Source of the DNA: Claveliimonas bilis
GTDB taxonomy: Bacteria > Bacillota > Clostridia > Lachnospirales > Lachnospiraceae
DNA: 64,000 nt
Assembly: GCF_030296775.1 (NCBI RefSeq)
Contig: NZ_AP027742.1
Span: forward strand, 1,798,001 to 1,862,000
Direction of reading: 5' to 3'
The translations under genes and the position numbers were made by a program. This document shows positions 23,866 to 32,730 of this stretch, piece after piece. The notes beneath the pieces are model-generated. The model worked only from the letters and a program-made list of their open reading frames with translations, was not told the origin of the DNA and made no database searches. Position 1 is the stretch's first letter. The number at the start of each line of letters is the position of its first letter.

Positions 23866-25167
23866 TTACCCCTCCTGCTCTTCAAAGCGGACCTTGATGG
23901 AATTTGCGTGTGCAGTAAGGTGCTCCGCCTCGGCAAATGCCTCAATTTTTGTGTGGATCTTTTCCAGCGCTTCCCTGGAATATCCGATAATACTGGACTT
24001 TTTAATAAAGTCATCTACAGACAATGGAGAGAAAAAGCGGGCGGTACCGTTGGTAGGAAGTACATGGTTCGGCCCTGCAAAATAATCTCCCAAAGGTTCA
24101 CTTGCATATTCTCCTATGAAAATAGCTCCTGCATTGCGTATTTTCGTCATTACATTGTAGGGATCCTTTGTCTGGATCTCCAGATGCTCGGACGCAATTT
24201 CGTTTGCGATATCTATGGCATCCTCCATAGTTTCCGCCACAAGGATATACCCATAGTTGTCCAGGGATTTCCGGATGATCTCGCTTCTTGAAAGTGTTTC
24301 AAGAAAGCGGTCCACTTCTTCTGATACCTTTTCTGCCAGCGTTTCACTGGTAGTTACCAGTATGGCGGACGCCAGCTCATCATGCTCTGCCTGGGACAGA
24401 AGATCTGCCGCTACATACCGCGGATTTGCTGTCTCATCGGCAATAACCAGGATTTCACTTGGTCCTGCCACAGCATCAATGCTGACATGACCGTAAACTG
24501 CTTTCTTAGCCAATGCCACATAGATGTTTCCCGGTCCTACGATCTTATCTACTCTTTTAATACTTTCCGTTCCGTATGCCAAAGCTCCGATTGCCTGTGC
24601 TCCGCCTGCTTTATAGATCACATCCACTCCTGCTTCATGTGCTGCAACCAAAGTGGTAGGCGTTACTTTTCCGTCTCTCCCCGGGGGAGTAGTCATGACA
24701 ATCTCATCCACTCCTGCCACTTTCGCCGGAATCACATTCATAAGCACAGAGGAAGGATAAGCGGCTTTCCCGCCCGGCACATAGACGCCGACTCTCTGAA
24801 GCGGCGTAACTTTTTGTCCCAGAATGGTTCCGTCGCTTTTGCTGTCAAACCAGCTGTACTGTTTCTGTTTCTCATGATAGACCCGGATATTTTCCATGGC
24901 CTCCCGGATAATGTCCACAAGGCCGCTGTCTATTTGTTCATAAGCCTCCCGGATTTCTTCTTCTGTGACCCTGATATTGTTCTTATCTATCTTAGCATGG
25001 TCAAACTCCTCTGTATAGGCAAACAGGGCATTGTCCCCCTCTTCTTTTATACGGCTTAGGATCTTTGCAACCCCTTCTTCATATTGTCCGTACTGATTGG
25101 GGCTTCGTTTTAAAAGATCCTCCAGCAGATTTTTCTTGGAACGGCTGTCCAGCTTCTGTATTCTCAT
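23866..25167 (-). CDS. hisD: Histidinol dehydrogenase
   Basis: The 433-residue enzyme oxidises histidinol to histidine. Characteristic blocks are VPGGKAAYPSSVLMNVIPAKVAGV, the signature GPGNIYVALAKKAVYG...IDAVAGPSEILVIAD, QAEHDELASAILVT and SEHLEIQTKDP, which include the zinc and catalytic His residues. It lies between hisG and hisB with gaps of 16 and 2 bases. Confidence 0.98.
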   Translation of the reverse strand: MRIQKLDSRSKKNLLEDLLKRSPNQYGQYEEGVAKILSRIKEEGDNALFAYTEEFDHAKIDKNNIRVTEEEIREAYEQIDSGLVDIIREAMENIRVYHEKQKQYSWFDSKSDGTILGQKVTPLQRVGVYVPGGKAAYPSSVLMNVIPAKVAGVDEIVMTTPPGRDGKVTPTTLVAAHEAGVDVIYKAGGAQAIGALAYGTESIKRVDKIVGPGNIYVALAKKAVYGHVSIDAVAGPSEILVIADETANPRYVAADLLSQAEHDELASAILVTTSETLAEKVSEEVDRFLETLSRSEIIRKSLDNYGYILVAETMEDAIDIANEIASEHLEIQTKDPYNVMTKIRNAGAIFIGEYASEPLGDYFAGPNHVLPTNGTARFFSPLSVDDFIKKSSIIGYSREALEKIHTKIEAFAEAEHLTAHANSIKVRFEEQEG

Positions 25168-25183
25168 CTTTCTTCATCCCTTT

Positions 25184-25819
25184 CTATATTACCGTACGCA
25201 GTCTGGATATCAGATCCTTGATCCGGTCACTTTCCATTCTCATACTGACAGGATTTACGATCATCCGCGCCGAGAGCGGACATACTTCCTCCAGAACAGT
25301 AAGTCCGTTTTCCCTCAGAGTGGATCCTGTTTCCACAATATCTACAATAACCTCTGCAAGACCTACAATAGGCGCCAGCTCAATAGAGCCGTTCAGCTTA
25401 ATGATCTCCACAGTCTGGTGCTTGGTATTATAAAAGTAATCCTTCGCAATATTGGGATATTTGGTAGCGACCCGGATCCGTTCATGATGCAAAAGAAGGG
25501 GAGCGGCGCTTTTGGGCCCGCACACACACATCCTGCAGGTGCCGTATCCCAGATCCAGTACTTCATGAACCTTCCGCCCTTCCTCCAGAATCGTATCCTT
25601 CCCTACGATTCCAATATCAGCCGCGCCGTATTCCACATAAGTAGGCACATCCGGACCCTTTGAAAGGAAAAACCGGAGTTTCAAATCCTCGTTGACAAAA
25701 ATCAGTTTCCTGGAATCTTTGTTTTTCATTTCCTCGCATGTGACACCGATTTTTTCGAATATTTCCAGCGTCTGTTTTGCAAGACGCCCCTTTCCGAGAG
25801 CAAATGTCAAGTATCTCAT
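25184..25819 (-). CDS. hisG: ATP phosphoribosyltransferase, short form
   Basis: At 211 residues this is the short HisG that lacks the C-terminal regulatory domain. It needs HisZ, encoded eight bases upstream, to form the active hetero-octamer. The first committed step of histidine synthesis is catalysed here. LTFALGKGRLAKQ, ADIGIVGKDTI and the phosphoribosyl-binding IVDIVETGSTLRENGL are visible. Confidence 0.98.
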   Translation of the reverse strand: MRYLTFALGKGRLAKQTLEIFEKIGVTCEEMKNKDSRKLIFVNEDLKLRFFLSKGPDVPTYVEYGAADIGIVGKDTILEEGRKVHEVLDLGYGTCRMCVCGPKSAAPLLLHHERIRVATKYPNIAKDYFYNTKHQTVEIIKLNGSIELAPIVGLAEVIVDIVETGSTLRENGLTVLEEVCPLSARMIVNPVSMRMESDRIKDLISRLRTVI

Positions 25820-25827
25820 GATGTATT

Positions 25828-27075
25828 TTACTCCTTCGTATTTATTGTTTTTGTTTCACCGGTAACCAGGTTGAACATTTGGATCTGATCATCTTCCTGA
25901 ATATAAATCATGTTTCCGGCATAATATTCTTTTCCGTACTGCATATAATCTTCCAGCGTCTTGTCAGGCGCCTTTCGCAGCAGCTCTGTATTTTTACATT
26001 TTTCCCGGAAGTCGCTGGCAATACGAATTGCCTTTTTTTCCATTCCTTTATCATACAGGATCAAAGTATTTTTGCGGGAATAGGTGATACGGATATGCTG
26101 TCTTGTCAGAGCGCTCATCAACTCATCGATAACAAGGGCAAAACCGATGGACGGAGATTCCTTGCCGAATTTTTCCAACAGATGGTCATAACGGCCGCCT
26201 TTGACTACTGCATCCCCTGTTCCAAACGTATATCCTCGGAAAATAATTCCGGTATAGTATCCATAAGTTCCGCTCATGCTGAAATCAAACTGAATATATT
26301 GCTCCGCACCATAGTATTTCAACATGTCATAAATCTGTTCCAGGCGGCGCACCGCCTTGATCCCTTTGGAATTTGGCGCAAAGTTCCTTGCCTGTGCAAG
26401 TATTTCCACACCGCCGTACAAATCGCCCAGCGCCACCAAAGCCTCCTTGGAACTCCGTTTCACCTGAATGCCGTCAAGATATTCCTCCAGGCCGAAATAA
26501 TTCCGGTTATTGATCAGTTCCCGGACTCTCTCTTCTTCTTCCTCGTTGAGGGCAGCGTCTTCAATCAGGCTCTGAAATAAATCCACATTCCCCACACTCA
26601 GCTGAAAATCCCGCAGTCCGATAGTCGTCAGACAATCTGCCACCATGGCCAGCATTTCCGCATCCGCCTCAATGGAATCCACTCCGATGAGCTCCGCCCC
26701 CATCTGGGTATTTTCACGGAGCCGCCCCTGATAGCTGGAATGGTTTACAAAAGTATTCCCTGTATAGCACAGCCGGATCGGAATATCCTCATCTTTAAAT
26801 AAAGTAGCTGCCGCTCTTGCAATAGAAGGCGTAATATCCGGCCTTAAAACAAGGGTGTTTCCTTCTTTATCAAAAAATTTATACAACTCTCTGGAAGGGA
26901 TCGTACCGATCTCTTTACGAAAAACATCAAAATATTCAAAGGTAGGTGTCTGAATGTCATGATAGCCATACAGCTGGAGCACTTTATGAAGGCGGTTCTC
27001 CAAAGAAAGTTTCTTGCCGCATTCAATATTGCAAATATCCCGTACACCCTCCGGTGTATGTAATTGTTGTTCCAT
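25828..27075 (-). CDS. hisZ: ATP phosphoribosyltransferase regulatory subunit
   Basis: HisZ is a HisRS-like paralogue without tRNA charging activity that serves as the regulatory subunit of short HisG. The ATG at 27075 gives 415 residues. GGGAGG lies 11 bases upstream, and a GTG at 27099 is less likely because that Shine-Dalgarno lies inside it. Class II synthetase-like blocks are seen (TPEGVRDI, LVLRPDITPSIARAAA, FSMSGTYGYYTGIIFRGY). It opens the his operon, directly behind a consensus promoter. Confidence 0.95.
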   Translation of the reverse strand: MEQQLHTPEGVRDICNIECGKKLSLENRLHKVLQLYGYHDIQTPTFEYFDVFRKEIGTIPSRELYKFFDKEGNTLVLRPDITPSIARAAATLFKDEDIPIRLCYTGNTFVNHSSYQGRLRENTQMGAELIGVDSIEADAEMLAMVADCLTTIGLRDFQLSVGNVDLFQSLIEDAALNEEEEERVRELINNRNYFGLEEYLDGIQVKRSSKEALVALGDLYGGVEILAQARNFAPNSKGIKAVRRLEQIYDMLKYYGAEQYIQFDFSMSGTYGYYTGIIFRGYTFGTGDAVVKGGRYDHLLEKFGKESPSIGFALVIDELMSALTRQHIRITYSRKNTLILYDKGMEKKAIRIASDFREKCKNTELLRKAPDKTLEDYMQYGKEYYAGNMIYIQEDDQIQMFNLVTGETKTINTKE

Positions 27076-27131
27076 ATAATGTGTATCCTCCCTTGGCACT
27101 TTATCATGCTAATACGTTAAAACCTTATTGA

Positions 27132-27160
27132 ATTATACGCATTTTACGTTTACTTGTCAA
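27132..27160 (-). promoter_or_regulatory. his operon promoter, perfect sigma-A consensus
   Basis: The minus strand reads TTGACA, 17 bp, TATAAT. The -35 overlaps the last codons and stop of recU (27150-27152 is the stop). Predicted transcription begins near 27124, giving a 5' UTR of about 50 bases. That leaves no room for a T-box or a histidine leader peptide. Confidence 0.9.
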
Positions 27161-27695
27161 GAGAATCGCGAATGTCAAGATCCAGATTCATATAATCCAA
27201 ATAAGGGATATAGTAATTTTGTTTCAGGTTTATAAAGAAACGGGGATCCAGCTCTTCCATTCGGAAACTTTTGCGTCCCCCTTCCATGGAACGGTTCCAG
27301 AATTGTTTCAATTCCTCAAATCTCATATAGTAGGCAGTTCCCTCTCCCGTATAGTAGATCAGGAGGAAGGCAATCCCGCCCTGGCGCTCAAATTGTTCCA
27401 TGAAAACGACCTGGTGTTCATGGATATTCTGAATAGGAAACGTGCTTCCGGCACATTCCTTTGCATCAAAACATACCGGTATCCCCTGTACCGCACCGAT
27501 ATAATCCACTGTACTTCGCTGTTCAAAATAGGCAAGGGTAATCTGTCGGTGCTCCTTATCCATGCGCACCGGAGTAATAGGAGTAGGTATTTTCTGGATC
27601 AAAGCCAGATTCTTCTCCAGATACTGCTCATTTGTTCGGTTGATCAATTCCTCCAGTGTAGAACCTCTAAGTCCTCTTGTATTCCATGTCCCCAT
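27150..27695 (-). CDS. recU: Holliday junction resolvase RecU
   Basis: This 181-residue nuclease resolves Holliday junctions in Firmicutes. The catalytic core is visible: RSTVDYIGAVQGIPVCFDAKEC supplies the Asp, Asp and Lys metal site, with HEHQVVFMEQF and GGIAFLLI after it. It ends inside the promoter of the his operon and follows rluA by 33 bases. Confidence 0.95.
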   Translation of the reverse strand: MGTWNTRGLRGSTLEELINRTNEQYLEKNLALIQKIPTPITPVRMDKEHRQITLAYFEQRSTVDYIGAVQGIPVCFDAKECAGSTFPIQNIHEHQVVFMEQFERQGGIAFLLIYYTGEGTAYYMRFEELKQFWNRSMEGGRKSFRMEELDPRFFINLKQNYYIPYLDYMNLDLDIRDSLDK

Positions 27696-27728
27696 GTGTG
27701 TTCGCTCTTTCTCCGTTATTTCTTTCTT

Positions 27729-28724
27729 TTAAGCCAGCCCTTCCTCTTTTAAGATTTTTTCAAAAACAGGCGGAATCGGCGCTTCAAATATCTGCTTGGA
27801 CAAATGGCCCAGTCTTCCCTCCATCTGCGGAAATTCCAGACGGCAGGCATGGAGCAGCTGGGAATCCAGTCCATATTTTCTGCGGTACTCCTCATTTACT
27901 TTCCGGCTTCCATATTTATAATCTCCAATGAGGGGATGACCAATGGAAGCAAGGTGGGCCCGGATCTGATGAGGGCGCCCGGTAATAAGATGTACTTCCA
28001 GATAAGTGGCGCCATCTGTCATGGAAAGAGGCCGGTAAGATGTCTCGATCCATGCATCTCCCTCTTTGAGAGGCCTCTCACTGATCGTCACTTTATTTGT
28101 CCGTTCATCCTTTGAGAGATATCCTTTTATATGATCTCCTGTCCCTATTTTTCCGGATACAATGCATCGGTAATATTTTTTCAGATCCCGCTCTTTAAAA
28201 AGGCGGCTTAGAACCTGAAGTCCTGCAAGGCTCTTTCCGGCGGCGATCAGGCCGCTTGTATTGCGGTCAAGACGGTTGCAGACAGAAGGACGAAATGTTC
28301 GGAGATCCTCTTTGGAAAGTGCCCCTGTACTCAAAAGGTATCTAAGAATCCACTCCACCAGAGATTCCTCTTTTGTGTCTGCTCTCTGGGACAGGATACC
28401 CGCCGGCTTGTTGATCAGCAAAATATCCTTATCTTCATAGATGATCTGGCTTTTCTCTAATGTTCCTTTCTTTTGAGAAAGCTTTTTTTCCAAGAGTTCT
28501 TCTGCTTCAGAAAATCCCCGGATCGTCTCCTCTGCCAGGAAAAGGCGTACCTGATCACCAATGGACAGTTTCTCGTTTCCTGACGCTTTTTTCCCGTTAA
28601 GTACAATATTTTTTTTACGCAGCATTTTATAGAAAAAGCTCTTGGGCGCCTTTTTCATATATTTAGCCAGAAATTTATCCAGTCTCTGCCCCGCCTCATT
28701 TTCGCCGATGACAATTTCTCTCAT
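27729..28724 (-). CDS. RluA-family 23S rRNA pseudouridine synthase
   Basis: This 331-residue protein has an N-terminal S4 RNA-binding domain (residues 10-70, GQRLDKFLAKYMKKAPKSFF) and an RluA catalytic domain. The catalytic Asp is in CNRLDRNTSGL, and the later GRPHQIRAHLASIGHPLIGD is typical. It resembles the RluC/RluD group. The target uridines cannot be assigned from the sequence. Confidence 0.94.
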   Translation of the reverse strand: MREIVIGENEAGQRLDKFLAKYMKKAPKSFFYKMLRKKNIVLNGKKASGNEKLSIGDQVRLFLAEETIRGFSEAEELLEKKLSQKKGTLEKSQIIYEDKDILLINKPAGILSQRADTKEESLVEWILRYLLSTGALSKEDLRTFRPSVCNRLDRNTSGLIAAGKSLAGLQVLSRLFKERDLKKYYRCIVSGKIGTGDHIKGYLSKDERTNKVTISERPLKEGDAWIETSYRPLSMTDGATYLEVHLITGRPHQIRAHLASIGHPLIGDYKYGSRKVNEEYRRKYGLDSQLLHACRLEFPQMEGRLGHLSKQIFEAPIPPVFEKILKEEGLA

Positions 28725-28752
28725 ATATTCTTTATCCTCTGCATCTTTTTTG

Positions 28753-29328
28753 CTACATGGAAATATTTAAAATAATCCTGCGTATTTTCCTTTCCCGCTT
28801 CCTGCGGTCCTCCTTTTCAACCTGCGCAATATTATTGAGGCCCTCCACCCGTGCGAGAAAGGGAGTGTAATCATTTAATATCTTTACGGTAATTTTTGAC
28901 ATTCTGTTTTCTTCCAGAATATTTTTGATATGCTTTGCTGCTTCTTCCGGATCTGTCTTTTTATCCGGCGCATAGCCGAACACGGTATTACCGGCAATCA
29001 CAACTGCTGTCACGGGCATAATCTTTTCCCTGCTTGTAAGGACCATATCATAAGCTGTTGTAAGAAGAGAGGCCTTATCTTCTATCTCATCTACAATTTC
29101 CGGATCTATGGTCCGGTAAGGCAGGATCGTGATCAGTCCCACCAGCATTTTACATGCCGGCAGGCACCCTACGATCGCTACTACAGTCAGAAGATTCAAT
29201 CTTGTGCCCGTCTGCATAATGCCAAGAACTAAAAGAGCAATGACCACTGCAAATTCCAGCACAGTCATAAGAAGCAGCTTCTGCTTCCTGGCGCGGATAT
29301 ATCCGGGCTGTCCTTTTTCTATTTTCAT
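28753..29328 (-). CDS. Hypothetical two-helix membrane protein
   Basis: I do not recognise this 191-residue protein. Two hydrophobic helices lie at about 18-38 and 46-67. A soluble domain of about 120 residues follows, with alternating strands (VTAVVIAGNTVFGYAP, KITVKILNDYTPFLARVEGL), and a very basic tail. Its ATG overlaps the SDR stop by four bases (ATGA), so the two are co-translated. It is probably membrane-anchored with the domain inside the cell. Confidence 0.7.
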   Translation of the reverse strand: MKIEKGQPGYIRARKQKLLLMTVLEFAVVIALLVLGIMQTGTRLNLLTVVAIVGCLPACKMLVGLITILPYRTIDPEIVDEIEDKASLLTTAYDMVLTSREKIMPVTAVVIAGNTVFGYAPDKKTDPEEAAKHIKNILEENRMSKITVKILNDYTPFLARVEGLNNIAQVEKEDRRKRERKIRRIILNISM

Positions 29329-30113
29329 CTTACATTGTACTCCTTGTTATTCATTCTGTTCATAACCCAGTCCGTCACGCGGTCCGGTGACAGACGCACG
29401 GCCAGTTTTGCCCCCTTCATGGCTGCTCCGTAAATGGAAATACTGCGCCTGCGCCGCACATCCAGCAGGGCTTTCCGCACAACCTGCTCCGGCTTTGCCA
29501 TCAGCTTTTGTTTGGCAGGAATCTTAAGAGTACCCGCCGTATCAAAGAAATTCGTATCTACCGGTCCAGGGCACACGGCCGTCACAAAAATCCCGTTCTC
29601 TGCAAGTTCCTTGCCCAAAGCCCGGCTGTAGTTTAATACATATGCCTTTGTCGCTGCATACACAGCAGCTCCCGGCTGCGGGGCGAAAGCTGCCGCCGAA
29701 GCAAGATTTACAATACGGCTTCCTCCTGACATGAAAGGAATACACTGGCTTGTCAGCCGTGTCAGTGCCTGACAGTTCAGCTGGATCATATCTGTAAGTA
29801 TCTTCACATCTGTCGCCATGACCGATGCATTTTTCCCAAATCCTGCCGCATTGACAAGAATACGGATATCCGGCTTCAGTGCCTCCATATCTCTCTGCAG
29901 ATGATTATAGACTTCATCCTGCAGAAGATCACTGTTATAAAGACGGCAGTAAACCCCATTTACAGATGTAAGCTCCTGCTTTACTTCTTCCAGTTTATCC
30001 GTATTTCTGGCAATAAGCCAGATTTCATCCAGACTGCGGTAGCATTTCGGAATCTGTCTTGCAAATTCTCTTCCAAGTCCCATGGACGCTCCTGTGATGA
30101 CTGCTATTCTCAT
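29325..30113 (-). CDS. Short-chain dehydrogenase/reductase
   Basis: The ATG at 30113 with GAAGGG upstream gives 262 residues; the frame to 30158 overlaps the ygiQ end and has no start signal. TGASMGLG (residues 7-14) binds NAD(P), NAAG stabilises the fold, and YAATKAY carries the catalytic Tyr and Lys with a Ser upstream in LASAAAFAP. It is a classical SDR of the DltE/YqjQ-like type. The substrate is unknown. It follows ygiQ by 16 bases. Confidence 0.92.
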   Translation of the reverse strand: MRIAVITGASMGLGREFARQIPKCYRSLDEIWLIARNTDKLEEVKQELTSVNGVYCRLYNSDLLQDEVYNHLQRDMEALKPDIRILVNAAGFGKNASVMATDVKILTDMIQLNCQALTRLTSQCIPFMSGGSRIVNLASAAAFAPQPGAAVYAATKAYVLNYSRALGKELAENGIFVTAVCPGPVDTNFFDTAGTLKIPAKQKLMAKPEQVVRKALLDVRRRRSISIYGAAMKGAKLAVRLSPDRVTDWVMNRMNNKEYNVR

Positions 30114-30129
30114 AAAAATCCCTTCTTTA

Positions 30130-32010
30130 CTAATTATTTCTACTCTTTTTATGGACATGCCGGATCGTCTTTTTCTTTCCGGTTCTCTTTTGTTTTCTTT
30201 TCTCCCCCTGTTCCTTTTTGGGACGGATCAGACAGTTCCTGCCGTATCCTACCAGGTCCATTCTCCCTCCCTTTTTCAGCGCCTCTAAGACCAGATCATA
30301 ATTTTCCGGTCTCCGGTATTGGATAAGCGCGCGCTGCATTGCCTTTTCATGAGGGCTCTTCGGCACATAAACCGGTTTCATATCCCGCGGATCCACTCCG
30401 GTATAGTACATACAAGTTGAGATCGTGGAAGGCGTCGGATAGAAATCCTGCACCTGCTCCGGCATATAGCCAAGATCTCTTAGGTATTCCGCCAGCTTAA
30501 TGGCTTCCTTCAAGGTAGAGCCGGGATGGGAGGACATAAGATAAGGCACAAGATACTGGTCTTTTCCGATTTTCTGATTGATGCTTCTGTACTTGTCTGC
30601 AAATGCCTGGTATACCTTATGCTCCGGCTTCCCCATTTTGGACAGCACCGCATCGGATACATGTTCCGGCGCTACCTTCAGCTGTCCGCTGACATGATGC
30701 CGGCACAGTTCCCAGAGAAAACTGTCATCCGGATCTGCCATGACATAATCAAAACGGATTCCGGAACGGATAAACACTTTCTTCACTCCCGGAAGTTCTC
30801 TTAGTTTCCGTAATAATTTTATGTAATCTCTGTGGTCGGCCCGGAGGTTTCTGCAGGGCTTCGGAAAGAGACATTGTTTCGTTGGACATACGCCCTTTTC
30901 CATTTGCTTCTGGCAGGATGGCTGCCTGAAATTTGCCGTTGGTCCGCCCACGTCGTGGATATAGCCTTTAAAGTCCTTCTCTTTTGTAAATGCTTCCGCT
31001 TCTTTCAGCAAGGATTCATGGCTTCTTGTCTGCAGGATCCTTCCCTGATGAAAGGTCAGGGCGCAGAAACTGCAGCCTCCAAAACAACCCCTGTTGCTGA
31101 CAAGGGAAAACCGGATTTCCTGAATAGCAGGCACGCCCCCTTCTTTCTCATAAGACGGATGGTAGGTACGCATATAAGGAAGACTGTACACCTGATCCAT
31201 CTCACTTTGAGACAATGGTTTTGCCGCCGGATTCTGCACCACATAGAGATGATCGGAATAAGACTCCACCAGACGCTTTCCCGAAAACGGATCCGTATTG
31301 CAGTACTGGGTGTAAAAGCTCCTTGCATAATTCAGTTTGTCCGCCAAAAGTTCCTCGTAAGAGGGCAGCATAACCGCATCATAGGCAATGCCCGGATCCT
31401 TTACTTTACATACCGTTCCGTCAATATAGGTAATGTCCTTGATATCAATACCTGAGTCCAAAGCTTCCGCAATCTCCAGAATGGATCTCTCTCCCATTCC
31501 GTAAGAGATCAGATCTGCCCCGGAATCAAGAAGGATTGAACGTTTCAGCTTGTCTGACCAGTAATCATAATGGGCAAGCCGTCTAAGACTTGCCTCGATT
31601 CCTCCCAGTATGACAGGAACGTCTTTATAAACCTGCCGGATCAGATTGCTGTATACAACAGCTGCGTGATCCGGTCGTTTTCCCATAACCCCTCCCGGCG
31701 TATAGGCATCTGTTTTCCTCCGCTTCTTTGACACAGAATAGTGATTCACCATGGAATCCATATTCCCGGCAGATACAAGAAAGCCAAGTCTTGGCTTCCC
31801 GTACTCCATAATGCTCTCCTTACGCCGCCAGTCTGGCTGTGCAATGATGCAGACCCGATAGCCGTGAGCCTCCAAAAGCCTTGTGATAATTGCATGGCCG
31901 AAAGAAGGATGATCCACATAGGCATCTCCGGATACATAGACAAAATCAGCCTCGCTCCATCCTCTCTCCTTCATATCCTGTCTGCAGATGGGTAAAAATC
32001 CCTGTTTCAT
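30130..32010 (-). CDS. YgiQ-family radical SAM protein
   Basis: This 626-residue protein belongs to the YgiQ (UPF0313) radical SAM family. The cluster-binding cysteines are Cys309, Cys313 and Cys316 (GCFGGCSFC). The N-terminal domain (FVYVSGDAYVDHPSFGHAII) resembles a cobalamin-binding fold, and the C-terminal part has VAPEHVSDAVL and DFYPTPSTISTCMYYTG. The tail is Lys/Arg-rich, suggesting nucleic acid contact. The reaction is unknown. The start overlaps the pseudouridine synthase stop by four bases. Confidence 0.95.
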   Translation of the reverse strand: MKQGFLPICRQDMKERGWSEADFVYVSGDAYVDHPSFGHAIITRLLEAHGYRVCIIAQPDWRRKESIMEYGKPRLGFLVSAGNMDSMVNHYSVSKKRRKTDAYTPGGVMGKRPDHAAVVYSNLIRQVYKDVPVILGGIEASLRRLAHYDYWSDKLKRSILLDSGADLISYGMGERSILEIAEALDSGIDIKDITYIDGTVCKVKDPGIAYDAVMLPSYEELLADKLNYARSFYTQYCNTDPFSGKRLVESYSDHLYVVQNPAAKPLSQSEMDQVYSLPYMRTYHPSYEKEGGVPAIQEIRFSLVSNRGCFGGCSFCALTFHQGRILQTRSHESLLKEAEAFTKEKDFKGYIHDVGGPTANFRQPSCQKQMEKGVCPTKQCLFPKPCRNLRADHRDYIKLLRKLRELPGVKKVFIRSGIRFDYVMADPDDSFLWELCRHHVSGQLKVAPEHVSDAVLSKMGKPEHKVYQAFADKYRSINQKIGKDQYLVPYLMSSHPGSTLKEAIKLAEYLRDLGYMPEQVQDFYPTPSTISTCMYYTGVDPRDMKPVYVPKSPHEKAMQRALIQYRRPENYDLVLEALKKGGRMDLVGYGRNCLIRPKKEQGEKRKQKRTGKKKTIRHVHKKSRNN

Positions 32011-32729
32011 TCTAAAACTCCTAATTTTTTCTTCTCTTCAAGCGTCAGCGGCCGGTATTCTCCCGGCTTTAAGTCAGGATCCAGCACAAGGGGTCCCATT
32101 GTCTCCCTTTTCAGATAGACAACTTTCATTCCCACTGCCTGAAACATCCGCTTGATCTGATGATATTTCCCCTCCTGAATGGTAAGACGAACACAGGATA
32201 CCGGACCGCTTTCCAGGATCACAAGCCTGGCAGGAAGGGTCATTTCCGGAGCATCTTCTGTTCCGATATCCACTCCGCTTTGAAACAGAGGAACGAGATC
32301 CTCCGTCACATTTCCTTCAATCCTGGCATAATAAGTCTTATCCACATGCCGTCGGGGAGACAAAAGCTGATGGGCCAGCTTCCCGTCATTGGTAAGGAGA
32401 AGCAGCCCTTCTGTGTCTTTGTCAAGACGGCCTGCCGGGAAAAGATCTTTTCGTTTTCTGTCCCCGATCAGCTCTACCACTGTGACATCTTTCGTATCTT
32501 CTGTGGCAGACACGACTCCGGAAGGCTTGTTCAGCATATAATACTCTACTGCCTCATAGGACACTTCCTGACCGTCCAGGCAGATTTTCTGCTGGGGATC
32601 CACCTTGCATTCCGGCGCTTTTTCTGTCTCGCCGTCAACAGTGACCCTGCCTTTTCGGATATACTTTTTTACTTCCTGCCGTGTTCCGACGCCCATTTCC
32701 GCCAGATATTTATCTAAACGCATCTTCAT
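32007..32729 (-). CDS. RsuA/RluB-family pseudouridine synthase
   Basis: This 240-residue protein has an S4 domain (MRLDKYLAEMGVGTRQEVKKYI) and the RsuA-type catalytic domain with FPAGRLDKDTEGLLLLTNDG (catalytic Asp) and EGKYHQIKRMFQAVG. Members modify 16S U516 or 23S rRNA. It is coupled to ygiQ downstream and touches the methyltransferase gene upstream. Confidence 0.94.
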   Translation of the reverse strand: MKMRLDKYLAEMGVGTRQEVKKYIRKGRVTVDGETEKAPECKVDPQQKICLDGQEVSYEAVEYYMLNKPSGVVSATEDTKDVTVVELIGDRKRKDLFPAGRLDKDTEGLLLLTNDGKLAHQLLSPRRHVDKTYYARIEGNVTEDLVPLFQSGVDIGTEDAPEMTLPARLVILESGPVSCVRLTIQEGKYHQIKRMFQAVGMKVVYLKRETMGPLVLDPDLKPGEYRPLTLEEKKKLGVLE

Positions 32730-32730
32730 T

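Noticed and set aside
27075-27131. Histidine T-box or leader peptide before hisZ
   Set aside because: The predicted 5' UTR is about 50 bases and has neither a T-box sequence nor a run of His codons.
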